A stretch of DNA of 46,287 nucleotides from Neobacillus thermocopriae (GTDB lineage Bacteria; Bacillota; Bacilli; Bacillales; Cytobacillaceae). This document shows positions 1 to 8,267 of the stretch, piece after piece (position 1 is the stretch's first letter; every line of letters starts with the position of its first letter). The position numbers and the translations under genes were made by a program. Under the pieces are notes generated by a model that ran no database searches, had not been told where the DNA came from, and saw nothing but the letters and a program-made list of their open reading frames with translations. The stretch covers positions 1 through 46,287 of the forward strand of contig NZ_JAAIUV010000025.1 of assembly GCF_010975035.1 (NCBI RefSeq). Reading direction: 5' to 3'.

Positions 1-478
1 ATTTACGTTTATTTGCACTTGCTTTAACATGCGTAGAATCAATAAATACATGTTCAGCACTAATCAACTTTTTATCAGAAGCTTCTTTTAGAATGCGGTA
101 GAAGATTTTTTGAAATAGATCTGTATCCTTGAAACGTCTTTCATAGTTTTTTCCGAAGGTTGAGAAGTGGGGGACTTTATCATGAAACCCAAAACCTAAG
201 AACCAACGATAAGCAAGGTTTGTTTCAATTTCTTCAATAGTTTTGCGCATAGAGCGAATACCGAAGGTATATTGAATAAAAGCCATCTTAATTAATACAA
301 CAGGGTCAATACTTGGACGACCACGTTCAGATGAATACATATTCTCAACTAATTTATATATAAATGAAAAATCAATAGCAGCTTCTATCTTACGAACCAA
401 GTGATTTTCAGGAACCAGCTGGTCTAAAGTAATCATTTCTAATTGATCTCGATTTACTTGTGTATTTTTAGTAAGCAT
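1..478 (-). CDS. IS1182-family transposase, N-terminal part
   Basis: An open minus-strand frame of 159 codons starts at ATG 478-476 and runs off the window edge with no stop. It begins MLTKNTQVNRDQ and contains the N-terminal transposase-domain pattern of the IS1182/IS5-like families: a VPENHLVRKIE motif near residue 30, GRPSIDPVVLIKM near residue 65 and the DDE-region sequence HVFIDSTHVKASANKR near residue 150, where the Asp of FIDST is a likely first catalytic acid. The enzyme moves the IS by a DDE reaction. Upstream on the minus strand are a GAGGTGAT ribosome site, a TATAAT hexamer and a hairpin. The rest of the protein is outside the window, so intactness cannot be judged. Confidence 0.85.
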   Translation of the reverse strand, partial: MLTKNTQVNRDQLEMITLDQLVPENHLVRKIEAAIDFSFIYKLVENMYSSERGRPSIDPVVLIKMAFIQYTFGIRSMRKTIEEIETNLAYRWFLGFGFHDKVPHFSTFGKNYERRFKDTDLFQKIFYRILKEASDKKLISAEHVFIDSTHVKASANKRK

Positions 479-521
479 TTCAATATCACCTCGATATTCT
501 ATGACATAATTATACAAAAAA

Positions 522-558
522 TGTCGACAAAATCCTTTAAAAAAGGATTTTGTCGACA
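522..558. repeat. 17-bp perfect inverted repeat in the IS end
   Basis: Left arm 522-538 and right arm 542-558 are exact reverse complements (17 bp each) around a 3-base AAA loop. Read on the minus strand, the hairpin is followed by a run of six T and then TATAAT. It therefore looks like an intrinsic terminator placed just before the transposase promoter, shielding the transposase from outside transcription. The outer arm overlaps the terminal inverted repeat of the IS. Confidence 0.8.
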
Positions 559-563
559 GTCTG

Positions 564-595
564 AAACCGACAGTCGTCAGACTGTCGGTTTTTTT
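564..595 (+). terminator. intrinsic terminator at the IS junction
   Basis: A 12-bp stem (564-575 with 580-591, AAACCGACAGTC / GACTGTCGGTTT) around a GTCA loop is followed by a T run on the plus strand. It probably ended a plus-strand gene that lay left of the IS before insertion. The two first A residues may belong to the IS end. The stretch from here to spoIIM (596-853) holds no gene that I can see, only the promoter listed next. Confidence 0.75.
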
Positions 596-792
596 ATGAA
601 GAATAGAATGTAGGAGATATGTCTAGCACAACCGACTAGCAAATAAAACACCTTCGTACTCCACCATTTTGCTTTCCTAGTAAGTTTATCTTAGTTGGAG
701 AATTTCACAAAGAAAAGTTTCGGTAGCATAACAAAAATGTGATCAACTTAAAAGTTATATATCACTGACTTATTTCTGATCTATTAAATTTT

Positions 793-822
793 GATCATAG
801 AATTAATAGATGTACATAGAAT
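793..822 (+). promoter_or_regulatory. candidate sigma-E promoter of spoIIM
   Basis: GATCATAG (793-800) and CATAGAAT (815-822) are separated by 14 bases. They resemble the sigma-E consensus (GTCATATT, 13-15 bases, CATACAAT). spoIIM is a known mother-cell sigma-E gene in B. subtilis, which supports the call; the match itself is only moderate. Confidence 0.45.
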
Positions 823-853
823 GTAGTAACTGATATTTGGGAGGAAACTTGAG

Positions 854-1495
854 ATGAAAAAACGTTTGTACCAGTCCAATGTCGCTAGTTATTTCCAAGA
901 ACATTCCTCAATTTTCTTATTTATTGTCATCTTATTTTTTATGGGAGTCATTTTTGGCGCTGTTGTTGTTAATAGTATGAGCTTTACACAAAAAGAAGAT
1001 TTATTCTATTATTTATCACAATTTTTTGGAGAAGTGTCGAATGGAAAAGTAGCCGAGAATTACGATCTTTTTCTGCAAAGTTTTTTTCATAACAGCAAAT
1101 TTATTGGGTTAATATGGATTTTGGGAATCTCAATTATCGGTCTTCCGGTTATTCTTATTTTATTATTTGTTAAGGGGATGGTAGTTGGCTTTACTGTTGG
1201 CTTTCTAGTTAGTCAAATGGGGTGGAAAGGTTTTTCGCTAGCAATCGCTTCAATTCTGCCGCAAAACTTGATCACTATTCCTATTTTTATTCTCATGGCT
1301 TCCTTGTCTGTTATTTTTTCATTGAGAATGATAAAAAAACAGTTTATGAAAAAATATGCCCAACCAATGCTGCCTTTATTTAAAGGTTATATATTAGCTC
1401 TTATCGGTGCAATATTATTGATTTCAGTTTCATCAGCAGTTGAAGCTTACGTATCACCGTGGTTTATGAAGACAATAATTGAAAAAATAATTTAG
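854..1495 (+). CDS. spoIIM: stage II sporulation protein M
   Basis: This 213-residue integral membrane protein matches SpoIIM in length, hydropathy and locus, directly upstream of fur. SpoIIM is part of the mother-cell SpoIID-SpoIIM-SpoIIP complex that remodels septal peptidoglycan and drives engulfment of the forespore; SpoIIM is the membrane scaffold for SpoIIP and SpoIID. About five membrane spans are visible, near residues 19-40, 80-103, 105-122, 127-150 and 175-195. GGGAGGAAAC just before the ATG is a good ribosome site. The gene is monocistronic, with the fur promoter following. A sigma-E-like promoter lies at 793-822. Confidence 0.93.
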   Translation: MKKRLYQSNVASYFQEHSSIFLFIVILFFMGVIFGAVVVNSMSFTQKEDLFYYLSQFFGEVSNGKVAENYDLFLQSFFHNSKFIGLIWILGISIIGLPVILILLFVKGMVVGFTVGFLVSQMGWKGFSLAIASILPQNLITIPIFILMASLSVIFSLRMIKKQFMKKYAQPMLPLFKGYILALIGAILLISVSSAVEAYVSPWFMKTIIEKII

Positions 1496-1524
1496 AATAA
1501 TTATTAAATAATAGAATGGGTTAT

Positions 1525-1539
1525 TTATAATAATTTTAT
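1525..1539 (+). promoter_or_regulatory. PerR-box-like operator before fur
   Basis: TTATAATAATTTTAT matches the PerR box consensus TTATAATNATTATAA at 12 of 14 defined positions and ends two bases before the fur -35 hexamer. PerR control of fur is established in B. subtilis, so the site is plausible. AT-rich intergenic DNA makes chance matches possible. Confidence 0.5.
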
Positions 1540-1540
1540 T

Positions 1541-1568
1541 TTGAATCTCTTTCTTCATCTGTTATAAT
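1541..1568 (+). promoter_or_regulatory. sigma-A promoter of fur
   Basis: TTGAAT (1541-1546), a 16-base spacer and a perfect TATAAT (1563-1568). Transcription would begin near 1575. This rules out the upstream ATG at 1567, which lies inside the -10 element, and supports the fur start at 1603. Confidence 0.75.
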
Positions 1569-1602
1569 GAGAAATAACAGTGGCGAGGGAGGGACGAAAG
1601 GC

Positions 1603-2067
1603 ATGGAAACGAGAATTGAGAGAATAAAAAAACAGTTGCATTCGGCAAGCTACAAACTGACACCACAGCGTGAAGCAACCGTCAGGGTATTGCTAGAAAA
1701 TGAAGAGGATCATTTAAGCGCGGAAGATGTGTACCTCCTTGTAAAGGAAAAATCGCCTGAAATTGGACTAGCAACAGTTTATCGAACTTTAGAATTGTTA
1801 ACTGAATTAAAAATTGTTGATAAAATAAATTTTGGTGATGGGGTATCACGCTACGATCTAAGACAGGAAGGCGCGGCACATTTTCATCATCATCTTGTTT
1901 GTATTGAATGCGGTGCGGTTGATGAAATACAAGAAGATTTACTTGAAGATGTCGAAGCGATTGTGGAACGTAGATGGAATTTTAAGATAAAAGACCATCG
2001 TCTTACTTTTCATGGAATCTGTCATCGCTGCCAGAATAAAGCCAAAGAGGAACAGCCTGCTGAATGA
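1603..2067 (+). CDS. fur: ferric uptake regulator Fur
   Basis: A Fur-family iron-responsive repressor of 154 residues. The N-terminal winged helix covers residues 1-80, with the recognition helix near LATVYRTLELL (56-66). The C-terminal dimer domain carries the His cluster HFHHH (93-97) and two CxxC pairs, Cys100/Cys103 and Cys140/Cys143, the structural zinc site of Bacillus Fur. With iron bound it represses siderophore and iron-uptake genes. The start at 1603 is chosen because GAGGGAGGGACG precedes it at good spacing and the longer frame would begin inside the -10 hexamer. Paralogues PerR and Zur are alternatives, but the locus between spoIIM and yqzK-xerD is that of fur. Confidence 0.95.
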   Translation: METRIERIKKQLHSASYKLTPQREATVRVLLENEEDHLSAEDVYLLVKEKSPEIGLATVYRTLELLTELKIVDKINFGDGVSRYDLRQEGAAHFHHHLVCIECGAVDEIQEDLLEDVEAIVERRWNFKIKDHRLTFHGICHRCQNKAKEEQPAE

Positions 2068-2072
2068 TAAAT

Positions 2073-2099
2073 AAAGTCCTTTTTAAAAAGGACTTTTTC
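2073..2099 (+). terminator. terminator after fur
   Basis: AAAGTCCTTTTT pairs with AAAAAGGACTTT and is followed by a T-rich tail. The stem is nearly continuous. Confidence 0.85.
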
Positions 2100-2186
2100 T
2101 TTTTCCTAATTTCCTATAAAAGGTATAAAACTTGAATAAATTGGCATACCTTTTATTAATAGAATAGGGAATCGGGGGTAGGCAAT

Positions 2187-2417
2187 ATGCTCTCATTTAT
2201 AAAAATACTATTGAAAACGCTAAAGGTTTTTATTATTTTCACTGGATGCACGATTCTATTTTATTATGGTATTATGTGGGTATCTGAAGAATATCAAAAT
2301 TACCATCGATATGATGAACCAAAGGGTACGGCCCTAAAGGTTTCAAATGAAGTAAACAATACTAGTAATTCTTCCTTGCTAGACCGGCTAATATATTTTT
2401 ACTTAAATGGGGAGTAA
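2187..2417 (+). CDS. yqzK: YqzK family small membrane protein (DUF4227)
   Basis: A 76-residue protein with one N-terminal membrane span at about residues 10-32, followed by a charged soluble tail. The YQNYHRYDEPKGTA segment after the span and the position between fur and xerD match YqzK of Bacillus. No function is established for the family. GGGGGTAGG precedes the ATG. A weak sigma-A-like promoter may lie at 2132-2159 (TTGAAT, 16 bases, TATTAA), so it may be cotranscribed with xerD, whose start is only a few bases after its stop codon. Confidence 0.85.
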   Translation: MLSFIKILLKTLKVFIIFTGCTILFYYGIMWVSEEYQNYHRYDEPKGTALKVSNEVNNTSNSSLLDRLIYFYLNGE

Positions 2418-2423
2418 AGAGTG

Positions 2424-3314
2424 ATGGAAGGGCATTTGAAAGATTTTATCGATTATATGCGTTTTGAAAAGGGGTTAGCCCAAAATACAATTGTTTCATA
2501 TGAGCGAGATTTAAAAGGTTATCTTCACTATTTAAAGGATGAATCTATTCTATCTTTAAATCATGTTCAGCGTGCACATATCATTCAATTTTTAGGATAT
2601 TTAAAAGAAAACGGTAAATCCCCTAAAACAATTGCCAGGCATGTTGCATCCATCAGAGCTTTTCACCAATTCTTATTGCGTGATAAGGCAGTGGATCAGG
2701 ACCCTTCCGTTCATATAGAACCACCAAAACTGGAAAGAACGCTTCCTAGTATTTTGAATTTACGAGAAATCGAGCTTCTTTTAGAGACTCCAAAGTTAAA
2801 TGATCAATTTGGATTGCGGGATAAGGCAATGTTGGAACTTCTTTATGCAACTGGCATAAGGGTAAGTGAGCTCATTGCCTTAGATATAGATCATGTACAA
2901 GTAAAGATGGGATTTGTTCGTTGTACAGGAAGGGGAAGAAAAGAGAGGATTTTGCCTGTTGGACAAAAGGCAATACAAGCGATCCAACTTTATTTAGAAG
3001 ACGGTAGACCGTATTTGATAGGTAAAAATTCACAAGAAAATGCCTTGTTTTTAAATCACCAAGGGAAACGTTTGACAAGGCAAGGATTTTGGAAAATATT
3101 AAAAAAACTAGCTGCTGAAGCGGGGATTTCCAAAGAACTGACACCTCATACATTAAGACATTCGTTTGCTGCACATCTAGTTGAAAATGGAGCTGACTTA
3201 AAAGCGGTGCAAGAGATGCTGGGACATGCAGATTTATCAACTACACAGATGTATGCCCAGGTAACCAAAACGAAACTTAATGATGTTTATCGAAAATTTC
3301 ATCCGAGAGCTTAA
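2424..3314 (+). CDS. xerD: site-specific tyrosine recombinase XerD
   Basis: Phage-integrase-family recombinase of 296 residues, the length of Bacillus XerD (RipX). The N-terminal SAM-like DNA-binding domain covers residues 1-90 and the catalytic domain about 110-290. The catalytic set is visible: Arg146 in ATGIRVSEL, Lys173 in GRGRKERI, His242 and Arg245 in HTLRHS, His268 in LGHAD and the nucleophile Tyr277 in TTQMYAQV. With XerC (CodV) it resolves chromosome dimers at dif. The ATG at 2424 has better spacing from GGGGAG than the GTG at 2421; the difference is one residue. Adjacent to yqzK as in B. subtilis. Confidence 0.96.
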   Translation: MEGHLKDFIDYMRFEKGLAQNTIVSYERDLKGYLHYLKDESILSLNHVQRAHIIQFLGYLKENGKSPKTIARHVASIRAFHQFLLRDKAVDQDPSVHIEPPKLERTLPSILNLREIELLLETPKLNDQFGLRDKAMLELLYATGIRVSELIALDIDHVQVKMGFVRCTGRGRKERILPVGQKAIQAIQLYLEDGRPYLIGKNSQENALFLNHQGKRLTRQGFWKILKKLAAEAGISKELTPHTLRHSFAAHLVENGADLKAVQEMLGHADLSTTQMYAQVTKTKLNDVYRKFHPRA

Positions 3315-3344
3315 TAGAATGATAGATGGAAATATATAGTTGTT

Positions 3345-3374
3345 AAAAGCTGTCATAAAATGGGCAGCTTTTTT
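3345..3374 (+). terminator. terminator after xerD
   Basis: AAAAGCTG (3345-3352) pairs with CAGCTTTT (3365-3372) and runs into a T tract. Confidence 0.8.
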
Positions 3375-3410
3375 CTTGTTTTTTTGCATATATGTAGTAA
3401 AATAAAAGAG

Positions 3411-3424
3411 GTCAGACTTCTGAC
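3411..3424. promoter_or_regulatory. inverted repeat, possible operator of the deoB operon
   Basis: GTCAGACTTCTGAC is a 6-bp perfect inverted repeat with a 2-base centre. It lies just after a weak promoter-like pair (TTGTTT, 16 bases, TAAAAT ending near 3405), so it would sit at the transcript start. The core resembles operators bound by GntR-type repressors. The regulator is unknown. Confidence 0.35.
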
Positions 3425-3499
3425 GTATGATTTCTTAGTTTTATTTTGTTAATTTAACCTAAAAAGGGAAACCTATGGTTATGTATTTTTTGATGGATA

Positions 3500-3513
3500 T
3501 GTAAACGTTATCA
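3500..3513 (+). promoter_or_regulatory. cre site (CcpA) upstream of deoB
   Basis: TGTAAACGTTATCA fits every defined position of the cre consensus TGWAANCGNTNWCA. It lies about 50 bases before deoB and overlaps a 14-base perfect palindrome, TATCAAATTTGATA (3509-3522). Carbon catabolite repression of nucleoside breakdown genes is known in Bacillus for the dra-nupC-pdp operon; control of deoB-punA-pdp here is inferred. Confidence 0.65.
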
Positions 3514-3563
3514 AATTTGATACTAACAAATCATTTATAATCAAGTAAAAGGAGGAATTATCC

Positions 3564-4751
3564 GTGGCTGCTACTACATATAAACGTATATTTTTAATCG
3601 TAATGGATTCCGTAGGTATTGGTGAGGCCCCTGATGCAGATAAATTTGGTGATAAGGGAGCAGATACATTAGGTCATATTGCAGAAAAAATGAACGGCCT
3701 CAAAATGCCGAATATGGGTAAATTAGGTTTAAGCAATATTCGAGAATTAAAAGGAATAGAAAAAGCTGAAAAACCGCTTGCCTATTACACGAAGATGATG
3801 GAAGCCTCAAACGGGAAAGATACAATGACAGGGCATTGGGAAATTATGGGTTTAAATATCCAGACGCCATTCCGAGTCTTTCCTAACGGTTTTCCTGAGG
3901 AGCTTGTTTCTGAGTTAGAAAAGCGTACTGGGAGAAAAGTAATCGGTAATAAACCGGCAAGTGGTACAGCAATCATCGATGAGTTAGGCGAAGAGCATAT
4001 GAAAACAGGTGCATTAATTGTGTATACCTCTGCTGATTCGGTTCTTCAGATTGCTGCACATGAGGAAATTGTTCCACTTGAGGAACTTTATCAAATTTGT
4101 AAAATTGCCCGTGAATTGACACTTGATGAAAAGTATATGGTCGGCCGAGTGATAGCTCGTCCGTTTGTCGGCGAACCAGGTAATTTTAAACGCACACCTA
4201 ACCGTCATGATTACGCTCTAAAACCATTTGATCGGACTGTAATGAATGAATTGAAGGACGCTGGATTTGATGTCATTGCTATTGGAAAAATTTCCGATAT
4301 ATATGATGGAGAAGGTGTGACCAAATCGTTAAGAACCGTTTCTAATATGGATGGAATGGATAAATTGCTTGAAACTTTTGATATGGATTTTACTGGTATT
4401 AGCTTTTTGAATTTGGTTGATTTTGATGCCATTTATGGTCATCGCCGTGATCCTAAAGGTTACGGTAAAGCACTAGAAGAATTTGATACAAGATTACCTG
4501 AGGTCTTTGCCAAAATGAAAGAGGATGATTTATTGATTATCACCGCTGACCATGGGAATGACCCGATTGCACCAGGTACGGACCATACTAGGGAATATGT
4601 ACCCCTGCTAGTATACTCTAAGCAAATGGTTGAAGGAAAAGAATTGCCACTTCGTGAAACCTTTGCTGATGTTGGAGCAACGATTGCAGAAAACTTTAAT
4701 ATACAATTACCGAATTACGGGAAAAGTTTTTTAAATGAATTAAATTCTTAA
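3564..4751 (+). CDS. deoB: phosphopentomutase
   Basis: A 395-residue cofactor-dependent phosphopentomutase of the alkaline-phosphatase superfamily. It interconverts (deoxy)ribose 1-phosphate and 5-phosphate, linking nucleoside phosphorolysis to central metabolism. Visible motifs are the metal-binding [13 protein letters not shown] near residue 15, the phosphoacceptor Thr near residue 87 in KDTMTGHWE, and the C-terminal metal ligands in TADHGNDP and TDHTREYVP. The start is a GTG with AAAGGAGG ten bases before it. It opens an operon with punA (29-base gap) and pdp (31-base gap). Called drm in B. subtilis. Upstream lie a cre site and two palindromes. Confidence 0.97.
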   Translation: MAATTYKRIFLIVMDSVGIGEAPDADKFGDKGADTLGHIAEKMNGLKMPNMGKLGLSNIRELKGIEKAEKPLAYYTKMMEASNGKDTMTGHWEIMGLNIQTPFRVFPNGFPEELVSELEKRTGRKVIGNKPASGTAIIDELGEEHMKTGALIVYTSADSVLQIAAHEEIVPLEELYQICKIARELTLDEKYMVGRVIARPFVGEPGNFKRTPNRHDYALKPFDRTVMNELKDAGFDVIAIGKISDIYDGEGVTKSLRTVSNMDGMDKLLETFDMDFTGISFLNLVDFDAIYGHRRDPKGYGKALEEFDTRLPEVFAKMKEDDLLIITADHGNDPIAPGTDHTREYVPLLVYSKQMVEGKELPLRETFADVGATIAENFNIQLPNYGKSFLNELNS

Positions 4752-4780
4752 TTAATCTAGAAATTAAAAGGGGTAGGAAT

Positions 4781-5599
4781 ATGGATTTTGAAAAGATTCA
4801 AAATGCTGCAAGCTTTTTAAAAGACAAATATGATCAAGCACCTAAGATTGGTCTTATTTTGGGATCAGGTCTTGGTATTTTGGCAGATGAAATTGAAAAT
4901 GCGGTGAAAATACCTTATCAAGAAATTCCAGACTTTCCTGTGTCAACAGTAGAGGGCCACGCAGGGCAGCTTGTCTTTGGCTTGCTAAATGGAGTAAATG
5001 TAGTAGCAATGCAAGGCCGCTTTCATTTTTATGAAGGCTATAGTATGGAAAAGGTCACTTTCCCAGTTCGTGTGATGAAAGAAATTGGTGTTGAAGTACT
5101 AATTGTTACGAATGCAGCTGGTGGTGTTAATGAAAGCTTTGAACCTGGAGATCTAATGATCATCTCAGACCATATTAATAATATGGGAACGAATCCTTTA
5201 ATTGGACCAAATGATAATAGATTTGGAGTACGCTTCCCTGACATGTCTGAAGCTTATACGAAAGAGTTACGTGAATTGGCAAAAGAAATTGCTGATCGCT
5301 TACAGATAAATGTGAAGGAAGGCGTATATTTCGGAAATCCTGGGCCAGTGTATGAAACCCCAGCAGAGATTCGGATGATCCGTACTTTAGGTGGCGATGC
5401 TGTAGGAATGTCTACAGTACCTGAAGTCATCGTAGCTCGCCATAGTGGCATCAAGGTACTTGGCATATCATGCATTTCAAACATGGCAGCAGGAATTTTA
5501 GATCAGCCGCTGTCCCATGATGAAGTAATGGAAACGACTGAAAAAGTAAAAAACAATTTCATGAAGTATATTAAAGAGATTGTTAAGAATTTGGCATAA
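4781..5599 (+). CDS. punA: purine nucleoside phosphorylase
   Basis: A 272-residue trimeric-type purine nucleoside phosphorylase (pupG in B. subtilis), which splits purine (deoxy)ribonucleosides with phosphate into base and pentose 1-phosphate. Family motifs: GLILGSGLG near residue 25 and the GHAGQLVFG and GRFHFYEGY segments for phosphate binding, VTNAAGGVN around residue 110, [12 protein letters not shown] around 190 and SCISNMAAG near 232 for base recognition. AGGGGTAGG precedes the ATG. Its product feeds directly into DeoB, encoded just upstream, and Pdp downstream does the matching pyrimidine reaction. Confidence 0.96.
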   Translation: MDFEKIQNAASFLKDKYDQAPKIGLILGSGLGILADEIENAVKIPYQEIPDFPVSTVEGHAGQLVFGLLNGVNVVAMQGRFHFYEGYSMEKVTFPVRVMKEIGVEVLIVTNAAGGVNESFEPGDLMIISDHINNMGTNPLIGPNDNRFGVRFPDMSEAYTKELRELAKEIADRLQINVKEGVYFGNPGPVYETPAEIRMIRTLGGDAVGMSTVPEVIVARHSGIKVLGISCISNMAAGILDQPLSHDEVMETTEKVKNNFMKYIKEIVKNLA

Positions 5600-5630
5600 T
5601 TGAATAATATATGTAAAGTGGTGAAGAAAA

Positions 5631-6935
5631 ATGAGAATGGTTGATTTAATCGAGAAAAAAAGAGATGGACATGAACTAACAACTGAAGAAATTAATTTTA
5701 TTATTAAGGGATATACGGAAGGGAAAATTCCTGATTATCAAGTAAGTGCTTTTACAATGGCAGTTGTGTTTAGAGGCATGACAGAAAGAGAAAGAGCCGA
5801 TTTCACAATGGCAATGGTAGAATCCGGAGATCAAATAGACCTTTCACAAATCGAAGGAATTAAAGTTGATAAACATTCTACAGGAGGAGTAGGGGATACG
5901 ACTACACTTGTTTTAGGACCACTTGTTGCTTCTGTAGGAGTACCTGTAGCAAAAATGTCCGGACGTGGCTTAGGACATACTGGAGGAACCATTGATAAGC
6001 TGGAATCAGTTAATGGCTTTCATGTAGAGATTGATAATAAAGAATTTATTGATTTAGTTAATAAAAATAAAATTGCTGTCATTGGTCAAAGTGGAAACTT
6101 AACCCCAGCAGACAAGAAATTGTATGCATTAAGAGATGTTACTGGTACTGTTGAAAGCATTCCACTCATAGCTAGTTCAATCATGAGTAAAAAAATTGCC
6201 GCAGGTGCAGATGCGATTGTCCTTGATGTGAAAACAGGCGCTGGTGCTTTCATGAAAACACTCGATGATTCACGTGAATTAGCTAAAGCAATGGTGCGAA
6301 TCGGAAATAATGTTGGACGTCGGACAATGGCAGTCATTTCTGATATGAGTCAGCCACTTGGATATGCCATTGGTAATGCCCTAGAGGTAAAGGAAGCCAT
6401 TGACACACTAAAAGGAGAAGGTCCTGAAGATCTAACTGAACTTTGTTTAACTCTCGGTAGCCATATGGTTTATCTTGCTGAAAAGGCGAAAAGCTTACAA
6501 GAAGCACGAGCGATGCTTGAAAACGCAATTAAGGATGGCTCTGCTCTTGAAAAGATGAAAGTCTTCCTTAGCTCACAAGGTGGTGACGCATCGGTTGTGG
6601 ATGATCCATCTAAACTGCCGCAAGCTAAATACATTATCGATCTTGAAGCGAAAGAAGATGGTTATGTATCCGAAATTGTAGCTGACGAAATTGGAACAGC
6701 TGCTATGCTTCTAGGTGCAGGAAGAGCTACAAAAGAGTCCGAAATCGACCTGGCTGTAGGACTTGTCCTTAGGAAGAAAATTGGAGATCAAGTCAAAAAA
6801 GGTGAACCATTAGTAACGATTTACAGCAATTTTGAAGATGTAAGTGAAGTAAAAGAAAAACTACTTCAAAACATAAAAATATCTACAACAAAAGTAGAAC
6901 CACCAATTCTTATTCATGAGGAAATAACAGAATAA
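5631..6935 (+). CDS. pdp: pyrimidine-nucleoside phosphorylase
   Basis: A 434-residue homodimeric pyrimidine nucleoside phosphorylase that cleaves uridine, thymidine and deoxyuridine with phosphate. The glycine-rich signature region spans residues 80-120: [14 protein letters not shown], then [19 protein letters not shown]-terminal alpha/beta domain follows. Length equals B. subtilis Pdp. In B. subtilis pdp is in the dra-nupC-pdp operon; here it completes a deoB-punA-pdp unit placed directly before dacF. The ribosome site (GTGGTGAAG) is modest. A strong terminator follows at 6954. Confidence 0.97.
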   Translation: MRMVDLIEKKRDGHELTTEEINFIIKGYTEGKIPDYQVSAFTMAVVFRGMTERERADFTMAMVESGDQIDLSQIEGIKVDKHSTGGVGDTTTLVLGPLVASVGVPVAKMSGRGLGHTGGTIDKLESVNGFHVEIDNKEFIDLVNKNKIAVIGQSGNLTPADKKLYALRDVTGTVESIPLIASSIMSKKIAAGADAIVLDVKTGAGAFMKTLDDSRELAKAMVRIGNNVGRRTMAVISDMSQPLGYAIGNALEVKEAIDTLKGEGPEDLTELCLTLGSHMVYLAEKAKSLQEARAMLENAIKDGSALEKMKVFLSSQGGDASVVDDPSKLPQAKYIIDLEAKEDGYVSEIVADEIGTAAMLLGAGRATKESEIDLAVGLVLRKKIGDQVKKGEPLVTIYSNFEDVSEVKEKLLQNIKISTTKVEPPILIHEEITE

Positions 6936-6953
6936 ATCGATAGTATGAAAATT

Positions 6954-7000
6954 AGTGTCAGGCCATGTGTAATATTCACAAGGTGCCTGACACTTTTTTT
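6954..7000 (+). terminator. terminator after pdp
   Basis: AGTGTCAGGC (6954-6963) pairs perfectly with GCCTGACACT (6985-6994), followed by a T run. The arm contains TGTCAGGC/GCCTGACA, which I recall as a recurrent terminator stem in some Bacillaceae genomes (from memory, unverified). Confidence 0.9.
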
Positions 7001-7020
7001 ATTAAAAAAGAGGAAAAAAT

Positions 7021-7050
7021 TGTATAAAGTAATTGAATTTGGAAAAAATG
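7021..7050 (+). promoter_or_regulatory. sigma-F promoter of dacF
   Basis: TGTATA (7021-7026) and GGAAAAAATG (7041-7050) are separated by 14 bases. The -10 fits GGNRANAMTR at every position, and the -35 fits the sigma-F pattern. dacF is a known forespore sigma-F gene in B. subtilis. Confidence 0.7.
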
Positions 7051-7079
7051 GTGATGATTAAGAATGGAGGGTAATGTGA

Positions 7080-8249
7080 ATGAAACAATTGGTCTATTTA
7101 ATAGTAACAATTTTATTTACAAGTATCTGGGCTCCATCAGCGTTGGCAGCTGAAGAAAAGAAATCTGCTGATATTGTTTCCAATGTAAAATCGGCAATTT
7201 TAATTGAAAGAGATACTGGGAAAGTTTTGTATGAGAAAAACAGTAAGGAAAAACTTCCTCCAGCAAGTATGACAAAGATCATGACCATGTTACTAATAAT
7301 GGAGGCAATTGATAAAGGAAAGCTAACATGGGATGAAAAAATCCGTACGAGTGAACGTGCGGCTTCGATGGGTGGCTCACAAATATTTCTTGAACCCGGC
7401 GAGGAAATGACGGCAAAGGAAATGATGCAAGGAATCGCCATCGGTTCTGGAAATGATGCTTCTGTCGCTATGGCTGAACATATTGCAGGTTCAGAAGAAG
7501 CATTTATTGAAATGATGAATGATAAAGTAAAGGAATTGGGCTTAAAGGATACAGTTTTTAAAAATACAACAGGTCTCCCTGAAAGTGGGCATTACAGTTC
7601 AGCCTACGACATGGCTATTATCGCAAAAGAACTTTTAAAATATGAAGATATAACTAAGTTTACAGGTTTATATGAATCCTATCTGCGTGAAAACACAGAT
7701 AAAAAATTCTGGCTAGTTAATACAAATAAACTAGTACGCTTTTATCCTGGAGTCGACGGATTGAAAACAGGTTTTACTGCTGAAGCAAAATACTGTCTCA
7801 CAGCAACAGCACAGAAAAATGGAATGCGCGTTATTGCGGTTGTATTCGGTGCTCCAACTGCAAAAGAACGAAATGCCCAAGTAACAAAAATGCTTGATTA
7901 TGCTTTTAGTCAATATCAAACTCAACCGGTCTATAAACGAAATCAAACAATTGGAGTGGCAAAAGTAAGCAAAGGACAGGAGAAAACAGTTGAAGCTGTA
8001 ACAAGTGAACCTCTTTCACTTCTTACTAAAAAAGGAGAAAAAACGAAGGATGTAAAGCAAAAGGTTACGATTCAAAAAAATCTGAAAGCACCTATCAAAA
8101 AAGGTGACCAGGTTGGATCTGTAAAGCTTATAAGAAATGGGAAAGTCATACTTAATAGTCCACTGGTTGCTAAAAAAGATGTAAAGCAAGCAGGTTTTTG
8201 GACACTGTATAAACGATCATTTGGAATGTTTACAAAAGCCGGAAAGTGA
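7080..8249 (+). CDS. dacF: D-alanyl-D-alanine carboxypeptidase DacF
   Basis: A 389-residue low-molecular-weight penicillin-binding protein (S11 family) that trims the terminal D-Ala from peptidoglycan stem peptides. It has a signal peptide of about 23 residues ending ALA-A. Catalytic motifs are SMTK (Ser63-Lys66), SGN (123-125) and KTG (229-231), with a C-terminal PBP5-type beta domain. In B. subtilis it acts in the forespore with DacB to set cortex cross-linking. GGAGGG precedes the ATG. Its position before spoIIAA, together with the sigma-F promoter, allows read-through into the spoIIA genes and so a positive loop on sigF. Confidence 0.95.
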   Translation: MKQLVYLIVTILFTSIWAPSALAAEEKKSADIVSNVKSAILIERDTGKVLYEKNSKEKLPPASMTKIMTMLLIMEAIDKGKLTWDEKIRTSERAASMGGSQIFLEPGEEMTAKEMMQGIAIGSGNDASVAMAEHIAGSEEAFIEMMNDKVKELGLKDTVFKNTTGLPESGHYSSAYDMAIIAKELLKYEDITKFTGLYESYLRENTDKKFWLVNTNKLVRFYPGVDGLKTGFTAEAKYCLTATAQKNGMRVIAVVFGAPTAKERNAQVTKMLDYAFSQYQTQPVYKRNQTIGVAKVSKGQEKTVEAVTSEPLSLLTKKGEKTKDVKQKVTIQKNLKAPIKKGDQVGSVKLIRNGKVILNSPLVAKKDVKQAGFWTLYKRSFGMFTKAGK

Positions 8250-8267
8250 TTGCTTTCTTTGGCAATG

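Larger units (their letters stand above)
1..565 (-). mobile_element. IS1182-type insertion sequence, partial (5' end of element)
   Basis: The window opens inside an insertion sequence whose transposase reads leftward out of the window. The outer end is placed near 565 because the sequence at 548-565 (TTTTGTCGACAGTCTGAA) matches 16 of 18 bases of the inverted sequence that begins the second IS copy at 46079. That is the expected relation between the two terminal inverted repeats of one IS type. Only the part carrying the transposase N-terminus is present. The family call rests on the transposase; the exact boundary is an inference good to a few bases. Confidence 0.8.

Noticed and set aside
1567..1602. 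Longer fur start at ATG 1567
   Set aside because: That ATG lies inside the TATAAT -10 hexamer, so it would not be transcribed; ATG 1603 has the ribosome site.
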